Part shown: positions 59,101 through 64,000 of the stretch, piece after piece | Numbering within the stretch: position 1 is the stretch's first letter | Layout of the letters: each line of letters starts with the position of its first letter | Source: Macrostomum hystrix | Taxonomy: Eukaryota > Platyhelminthes > Macrostomidae | Direction of reading: 5' to 3' | DNA length: 64,000 bases | NCBI GenBank assembly: GCA_950097015.1 | Contig: CATNEN010000039.1 | Coordinates: forward strand, 12,068,001-12,132,000 | Notes under the pieces: generated by a model | Databases searched by the model: none | What the model was told of the DNA's origin: nothing | What the model saw: only the letters and a program-made list of their open reading frames with translations | Translations under genes and position numbers: made by a program

Positions 59101-62100
59101 AACAGGGGGGTAGGTAAGTGGCGTCCACTCCACGCTCCTGCAAGTCTTTGTCCCCGTCTCCGGATATGCATGCAATCAGTGGAGGTCAACCTCCAGAAAG
59201 AAAATAAGAAGAAGGAATTTCGCAACAGTCCATATCACACTCACCCGTCCAGACATCTCCGGTCAGCACCATCCGGACGGTGTGCTACCGGCCAAGCGGG
59301 GTCGCCTCGTGACGTTCTACCGCAACGGAGATCCGCACTACAAAGGCCTCAGCGCCTCCATCAGTCAGCGCGCCTTCGTCAGCATGGAGTCGCTTTTGGT
59401 TTGGCTTAACGAAAAAATTCCCACTACAGCCGGCGTTCAGCACGTGTTTCGCCTGCCCGACGGTCGGCTAATGCGCGACGTTGGCGAGTTCCAGCCTGGC
59501 TGCCAGTACGTGGTATCCAGCGTGCAGAAGCTTATTCGCAACGTCGATTACGGCGGCAAGGGCGCCAATCCGTGGCGCAGCAAAAAAACCAGCGCCAAGG
59601 CTGGCAACATCACCCGGGCTGACATTCGCCTAATACGCGACGCCAAAGGATTCACTGACGAGAACGAAGCACAGAGCCTAGGCACGGCATCCAGCAAGAA
59701 GGGCACCCCGGCACCGGCTGGCAGGCTGCCTAAGACCCGCGTCATCACCGTCATCAGCAACTCGCATCGAAGCTCGCGCGAGAAGGTCCTGGTTAATCCC
59801 AGTACAATGCAGAACTTCGAAGACATGCTGCTCGACTTCACTAACCTGTTGGTGATGTCGAAGCCGCCAGTGCAGACTCTCTACACTTCTAGGCCACCTT
59901 ATAAAAGGGTGAGCATACAATTTGATCACTCGGGTCTTGTCCTGAGCTTGGTCTTGTTTGTTGCAACTCTCTAGCTTGGTATATTGACATCTTGCGCAAC
60001 GTAAGAACCTAATTTACAACAACTCAATAATCGCTCAGGTGTGCAGCTTCTCGCAACTATTTCGTGACTTCAAAGATCACGATACTTTCATCGCTTGCGG
60101 TCGCGAGTTCGCGCCATCTGAGCTGGGCAACAAGCGCGAGGCACCACCGAGCAGCAATTCTTCGGAGGACGCCCTGCGCGGCGTCGGCGGAGGCGGCGTC
60201 GGCGTACCCGCCGGCGCCAACGGCATGGAATTCGTTGAAACGCCCCCCGAATTGGATCACCGGAAGCCCCGGAAACAAATCCGCAGGGCTGAGGACAGGT
60301 ATCAGGGTGAGTTCCCAGCCCTAAAGGTGTAATAAATTTTGGCCTGGACAATGTCACACAACGCATTAGTGGCCCTCGAACAGAAAGCAATCAACATGAT
60401 AACGTTCGCTTTTCTGTGACTCTATCGAAGCAAAGCTTTAGGGAAATAGTCAATAGAATTAAAACAGCAGACAAACTCATCGCACGCAAAGCAGCCGTGG
60501 CTCCAAGCCGTATGGGCCGCCGCGGCCGCTCTCTGCGTCTTCTTGAGCAGGAACAGCAGATTCTAGCCAGGCGCCGTCGAGCCACCGCCTCCGGGCACCT
60601 GGCAGACACAGACAGCAGCCTGATTTCCGAGGACACCGACGGTCATGATTGGCGCACTCAGCCGGGATTTCGTTCCTCCGCTGGCGTCTTCATCACTGAG
60701 GTGCAGCCACCGGACTTTAGTCGGCTATCGGAGGACGCCAAGAGAAGTGAGCTTTCTGCGGCATTAAAACTCGTCTGGTTGGTGGTTGAGTACAAAAGTA
60801 GAGACGGCTGTTGTGGAGTTGGTGGTAAAGAGTTCTCAACGATAGGGGAGGGCCGGTGTGAGGTTGGTGGTAGAGAGTACTCAACGATAGTAGTATACAA
60901 AAATGACACAACCGCGTTTTTCCTATGGCGAAATACATAGGAAGTACCGCATAGGAAATTCCTACACATTTGACACAAACGCACCAAAAACTTTTTAAGT
61001 CCTAGCTCGCACGAAGCATTTTCTATGTCAAAGTCTCTCTCTTTCTCTCTCTGTCCTTGACATGTTGTTTAAAAAATTCCAAGTCGAAACTAACTGCTCA
61101 TTTTGTGTCCAGCCAAGAGTTCAAAGACGGGCATGTTGAATCAGTTTCATTTAAAGTTGCCACGAAAAGATTCGTTCAGCCAATCTACTGCTGCGAACCT
61201 GTGTCCATCTGAAAGTGAAGTTGTCTCGTCCAAAGTCAGCAGACAGTGAGAGTATCGAAACAATTTCCGCCTGCTTTAACACGAATTTGGCGACAATAAC
61301 ATTTGACGAGACGACAATGGCAAACAGTGACTTGATTCTATCACCAGACGCATTCAATGACTGGTTTTCGCGTGTAATCTCCACTCTAGTGGAAATTGAC
61401 AACTTCCAAACTCGCGGAAGTAACTGGCAATTTGAGCACATTGAACAACTTGATCTAATGCTATGCATTTACCGCAAATCCAGAGCTCGGTCAATCAATT
61501 CAACCGAGTTTGGAGCTGGCGGGGGGCCCGCCACGGCGGGCGTGCGGGGGGGGCGCGCGGGGGGGTCCGATCCGATCCGATCCGATCCGAGATCTTCGAA
61601 GTTCTGCATTGTGCTGGGATTAACCAGGACCTTCTCGCGCGAGCTTCGATGCGAGTTGCTGATGACGGTGGTGACGCGGGTCTTAGGCAGCCTGCCAGCC
61701 GATGCCGGGGTGCCATTCTTGCTGGATGCCGTGCCTAGGCTCTGTGCTTCGTTCTCGTCAGTGAATCCTTTGGCGTCGCGTATTAGGCGAATGTCAGCCC
61801 GGGTGATGTTGCCAGATCCGAGATCCAAGAGCTAATCAGTTGGATTGTTTTCGTTATGCTATTATCGCGAGTGTGTTTTATCCTTACACAAAAAGGATCC
61901 TTACGCGCTATAAAAGTTTTACGGCGACTTGAAACGATTGCTAGTGAAATTTGTCTACATGCACAATGTGATTCCTACACTCCACTTTTGCGCAAGTATT
62001 TCCATCTAAACAAGTCCAAGGCAGAGAATGCAGCGTGTTAATTGTGCAAGAAATAATTTGAAGAGGATGAAAAGACGGTACTTGTCATTGCCAGAAAAAA

Positions 62101-64000
62101 ATTATGAAGTTTTTTCTGGATCCAAGGTTCAACTTCATGTGCTACCTGAGAATCGCGAGCGATTCAATACATTTTCACTAAAGTTTCTTGTGGCTAAAGG
62201 CTGCTGATCAGACTCACAAATTTGAAAATTGCTTCAAAGACACGTTTGCCTACTTGTCAAGAAGCATGTCAACATTGGCAGATCGTCTTCTTCCAGAACA
62301 GCTGGTACACACACTAATGAATATGCATCCGAGGTTCAAGTTTTCAACTCTTCGTCAAAAGGGTGTTTATCCCTATTCGTGAGGAAAAGCTGGATAGTGT
62401 GACAAGTCTTCCACCCAAGGCATGCTTTTTCAACAAGCTCACGATGTCAGATTGCTTAGATGTGGACTATGACCGAGCTCGTGCAGCATGGTCCGAGTTT
62501 GACTGCAAAAACCTTAGAGACTATACAACCGCCTATCTTCAACTTGATGTTTTGCTCCTGTGCGATGTCTTTGAAAACTTTCGTCAGACAGCACAGCGAG
62601 GCCGTCCGACAGCACAGCGAGGCCGTCAGACAGCACAGCGAGGCCGTCAGACAGCACAGCGAGGCCGTCAGACAGCACAGCGAGGCCGTCAGACAGCACA
62701 GCGAGGCCGTCAGACAGCACAGCGAGGCCGTCAGACAGCACAGCGAGGCCGTCAGACAGCACAGCGAGGCCGTCCGACAGCACAGCGAGGCCGTCAGACA
62801 GCACAGCGAGGCCGTCAGACAGCACAGCGAGGCCGTCAGACAGCACAGCGAGGCCGTCAGACAGCACAGCGAGGCCGTCTTCTTGGGTGTATTCCCCCAA
62901 GATTTTGTATTAAGTATTAAGCATCTTCCACTTGATGAAAAGGAATATTTTTATTGTAAACACAGACACTTCTAATCTACCTGGAAAACATTGGGTTTGT
63001 GTTTGGGAGCATGGAAATACGAGCTACGTCCTATGCAGGTCGACCCTCGAAGTGGTAGCTGCGGCTTTTGGGTTATATTTTATGTCTTTTATAAATTAGT
63101 TGGTACGACAATATTTCAGCATGTGTGATATGCTACCGCGTGCAGAATCAAATAAAAATTTCTGGTTCAACAAAAAGCTTCGTACCTAATCTGATGAGCG
63201 AAACAGAAACAATAATTTGTGATAGAATGTTTTGTCAAGTTAGTGTAGCAATGAAACTGATTCAACATGCCTATTTCAGAATGGCACCGTGTCTCTGAAT
63301 TCTTGGCTGGACACTAAATGTGCAGATAGTTTGACTTTGTAATTTTTTAAGCAACATGCCAATGACAGAGAGAGAGTAAGAGAGAATTTGACATAGAAAA
63401 TGCTTCGTGCGAGCTAGGACTTAGAAAGTTTTGGTGCGTTTGTGTCAAATGTATAGGATTTTCCTATGCGGCACTTCCTATGTATTTCGCCATAAGATCA
63501 AAACGCGGTTGTGTCATTTTTTTCTATACTACTATCGATAGGGGAGGGCTGGTGTGACGTTTGTGGTAGACAGTACAGTACTCAATAATGGGGGTGGGCA
63601 GTTGTGAGATTAGATGTTACAAAATTAGGGGAGAGCTCTGATATTGGCGGTAGAAATTACTCAAGAGGAGATAACTGGTGCGATGTAAATGAGTACTTAA
63701 ACACGGTGAGTGAAAAAAGAAAGAAGTTTTGACTGTAGATAGTGTGGTGAGATCGAGGGAAACATCCTATTTCCTAGTTCACCCGTACGTCTCCACCATT
63801 TCAGAAATGTTCTCCCAACCGAAGCGAAGGTGGCTGCCTTCGTTCAAAGGTCCAAACGAGTTGGCGCCCAAGTACAAGCGGATGGTGAATCCACCTTCTC
63901 GGCGGAGGATGGAGCAGCAGCAGGAGCAGCAACAAAAGCACCGAAAATTTTCCATCAAAGTTCTGGCTAAGGGGCGACTGCAACCGGGCTATCGAACTCA
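53189..64000 (+). CDS. tandem doublecortin-domain protein (3' end beyond window)
   Basis: A microtubule-binding protein of the doublecortin type. Predicted exons are 53189-53350, 53943-54131, 55919-55960, 56148-56415, about 59229-59908, 60039-60306, about 60471-60746, and 63805 to beyond 64000. All phases agree and nearly 700 residues lie in the window. The N-terminus is acidic (MSSDVSDDEEEAATEAEEDA), then Ala-rich and His/Gln-rich. DCX domain 1 is at about 245-330 (GRLVTFYRNGDPHYKGL, QYVVSSVQKLIRNVDY). DCX domain 2 is at about 392-468 (ITVISNSHRSSREKVLVN, FRDFKDHDTFIACGREF). A basic tail with Arg-rich and Gln-rich segments follows. Joining the first four exons to the DCX part rests on phase only. 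Whether it is DCX, DCLK or a DCDC relative is undecided because the 3' end is missing. A Polinton-derived element occupies the last intron. Confidence 0.75.
53690..53860 (-). mobile_element. SINE family A copy (minus), truncated
   Basis: The minus strand reads gagttcgaatccgcgaccac (B box), then atttggggcgcagccgcgga, the family A body, and ends in a diverged tail. It lies in the first intron of the doublecortin gene. Another B-box-like piece at about 53640-53690 may be a second fragment. Confidence 0.65.
54318..54385. mobile_element. hAT-like terminal fragment
   Basis: CACGGGTCGGCAAACTCCGG followed by cccgcgggccagatgcggcc is the kind of terminus found on hAT superfamily elements (consensus-like start CAGGGGTCGGCAAAC). 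No matching opposite end or 8-bp duplication was found between here and 55320, although a cacggcccgcccgc piece near 55095 might be a decayed one. Intron of the doublecortin gene. Confidence 0.5.
54386..55918. other. intron DNA, no other gene seen
   Basis: Intron of the doublecortin gene, perhaps partly internal sequence of the hAT-like element. It includes an AT-rich palindromic stretch (54840-54900, aaatttgat repeats and inverses) and a ta microsatellite near 55155. No other exon was found. Confidence 0.4.
57197..57284 (-). mobile_element. tRNA-like SINE head
   Basis: The minus strand has cgtcgcttagcaatccagag, an A-box-like segment, and aggtcagtagttcgaatcca, a good B box, with tRNA-like spacing. 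Pairing of the ends is poor, so I call it SINE-derived rather than a tRNA gene. Confidence 0.5.
58025..58113. repeat. 14-bp minisatellite
   Basis: Six perfect copies of ttcttaactcttag in an intron of the doublecortin gene. Confidence 0.95.
58962..59032 (-). mobile_element. tRNA-like fragment
   Basis: The minus strand contains gggggccggagttcgaatct, a B-box-like motif. It is preceded by an agcttcttat palindrome (59020-59050). Short relic. Confidence 0.35.
60776..60882. repeat. degenerate tandem repeat split by the Polinton-derived element
   Basis: Two-plus units of about 50 bp (gataggggagggccggtgtg, then aggttggtggtagagagtac) stand left of the element. The same unit resumes at 63536 with gataggggagggctggtgtg and continues weakly to about 63700. 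The element at 60889-63533 interrupts it, which gives the pre-insertion sequence. Confidence 0.75.
60889..61151 (+). repeat. left terminal inverted repeat
   Basis: About 263 bp matching the reverse complement of 63250-63533 with scattered substitutions and small gaps. Key shared blocks are aatgacacaaccgcgttttt, cgaaatacataggaagt, agctcgcacgaagcattttc and gcatgttgaatcagtttcat. Confidence 0.88.
61515..61592. repeat. G-rich run plus (CCGAT)n junction
   Basis: A ggcggggggcccgccacggc region with runs of seven to eight G is followed by five tccga units. It abuts the reversed doublecortin-exon copy. A gatccgagatc sequence occurs at both edges of that copy (about 61583-61594 and 61815-61826). The run is unlike the surrounding base composition, so an assembly or repair-derived junction should be considered. 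Confidence 0.7.
61593..61815 (-). pseudogene. antisense copy of a doublecortin exon fragment
   Basis: The 223 bp match the reverse complement of 59601-59823, part of the DCX exon of the host gene, with four substitutions (about 98% identity). Three would change amino acids (K to N, P to S, I to T in the exon frame). It has no start, no splice sites of its own and is antisense to the host gene. It lies inside the polymerase remnant of the Polinton-derived element. Confidence 0.92.
62579..62880. repeat. 21-bp minisatellite inside polymerase remnant
   Basis: Fourteen nearly identical copies of cgtcagacagcacagcgagg plus c. They start in frame directly after the VFENF motif of the polymerase remnant, so the seed was probably transposon sequence at that spot. 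Near-identity of copies implies recent growth. Confidence 0.95.
62940..63075 (+). pseudogene. adenain-like cysteine protease remnant
   Basis: A short plus-strand frame reads NIFIVNTDTSNLPGKHWVCVW and then EHGNTSYVLC. The G-x-HWV context with its histidine and the preceding NTD-S-PG segment match the protease of Polintons and adenoviruses. The catalytic cysteine region is not recognisable. Truncated and inactive. Confidence 0.6.
63250..63533 (-). repeat. right terminal inverted repeat
   Basis: About 284 bp, the inverse partner of 60889-61151. It carries one insertion of about 20 bases (ctatttcagaatggcaccgt region) near its inner side. It is followed by ATCGAT, the copy of the target duplication. 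Confidence 0.88.

Larger units (their letters stand above)
56416..59228. other. 2.8-kb intron, no other gene seen
   Basis: Predicted intron between the N-terminal exons and the first DCX exon. It contains two tRNA-like fragments and a 14-bp minisatellite, listed separately. No further coding exon was recognised, but a small one could have been missed. Confidence 0.4.
61215..62578 (+). pseudogene. Polinton-type DNA polymerase B remnant
   Basis: Fragments in order on the plus strand match a pPolB of Polinton type. A N-terminal piece (FQTRGSNWQFEHIEQLDLML) breaks off at about 61495. A LPENRERFNTFSLKFLV piece lies near 62135. DTFAYLSRSMSTLADRLLPE comes next, followed by LRQKGVYPYS and a stop. 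In another frame, LPPKACFFNKLTMSDCLDVD is followed by DYTTAYLQLDVLLLCDVFEN (exonuclease III-type motif region). At least one frameshift, several stops, internal deletions and the reversed host fragment disrupt it. The polymerase palm motifs are absent. Non-functional. Confidence 0.75.
60889..63533. mobile_element. Polinton/Maverick-derived non-autonomous element
   Basis: The 2645-bp element begins AGTAGTATAC and ends with the inverse. It has inverted termini of about 265-285 bp and a near-perfect 6-bp direct repeat (AACGAT left, ATCGAT right). The split tandem repeat on both sides confirms the insertion point. Inside are broken remnants of a protein-primed family B DNA polymerase and of an adenain-like cysteine protease. 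Long TIRs, 6-bp duplications and this gene pair are the hallmarks of Polintons, which are normally 15-20 kb. It also carries a reversed piece of a host exon and a 21-bp minisatellite. It sits in the last intron of the doublecortin gene seen here. Confidence 0.82.

Noticed and set aside
61469-61828. Minus-strand 119-residue frame resembling a second doublecortin gene
   Set aside because: It is only a 223-bp copied exon piece without DCX domain ends, start or splice sites.

Overview
The window is animal (metazoan) nuclear DNA. It has spliced genes with GT/AG introns, tRNA-derived SINEs, a BEL/Pao LTR retrotransposon, a Polinton/Maverick-type remnant, Merlin- and hAT-like relics, and animal-type orthologues (SNAP-29, deoxyhypusine synthase, MFSD9-like, GBE1, Rpp25/Alba, ZDHHC17/HIP14 and a tandem doublecortin protein). 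I cannot fix the species. The mix of GC-rich coding exons, AT-rich spacers and extreme tandem-repeat load would suit a spiralian invertebrate such as a free-living flatworm, but that is inference.

Layout. From 1 to 6.2 kb there is a 31-bp minisatellite, a SINE and two isolated minus-strand coding exons. From 6.3 to 12.3 kb lies a large minus-strand gene for an unrecognised 1089-residue Q/S-rich protein. From 12.3 to 15.5 kb is AT-rich DNA with local duplications, followed by one plus-strand terminal exon. From 16.4 to 45.4 kb there is a run of minus-strand housekeeping and trafficking genes: SNAP29 (16391-19344), DHPS (20675-22867), MFSD9-like (23638-25778, 5' incomplete), GBE1 (27930-36706), RPP25-like (38572-39956) and ZDHHC17 (42720-45422). 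From 45.4 to 53 kb is mostly gene-poor, with a Merlin-like transposase relic and one unrecognised plus-strand gene (48909-50272). From 53.2 kb to the end is a plus-strand doublecortin-domain gene that runs off the window.

The most striking property is the repeat architecture. Nearly every intron of moderate size in the 16-45 kb gene run, and nearly every spacer, contains its own minisatellite with a private 11-50 bp unit. The same kind of repeat has also arisen inside a transposon-derived polymerase sequence at 62579-62880.

Two mobile-element events stand out. A recent BEL/Pao element with identical 310-bp LTRs sits in GBE1 intron 2; its single long ORF lacks, without a frameshift, the end of RNase H and the front of integrase. 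In the doublecortin gene, a 2.6-kb Polinton-derived element has long terminal inverted repeats and a near-perfect 6-bp target duplication. It carries broken polymerase B and protease remnants, and also a 223-bp antisense copy (about 98% identical) of an exon of the very gene it sits in. The pre-mRNA should therefore be able to fold exon against intron.

Functionally, the minus-strand genes have no common pathway. SNAP29 and ZDHHC17 both concern membrane trafficking, DHPS makes hypusine on eIF5A, GBE1 branches glycogen, and the Rpp25/Alba protein belongs to RNase P/MRP. Exon boundaries were placed by GT/AG sites and phase continuity and are predictions.
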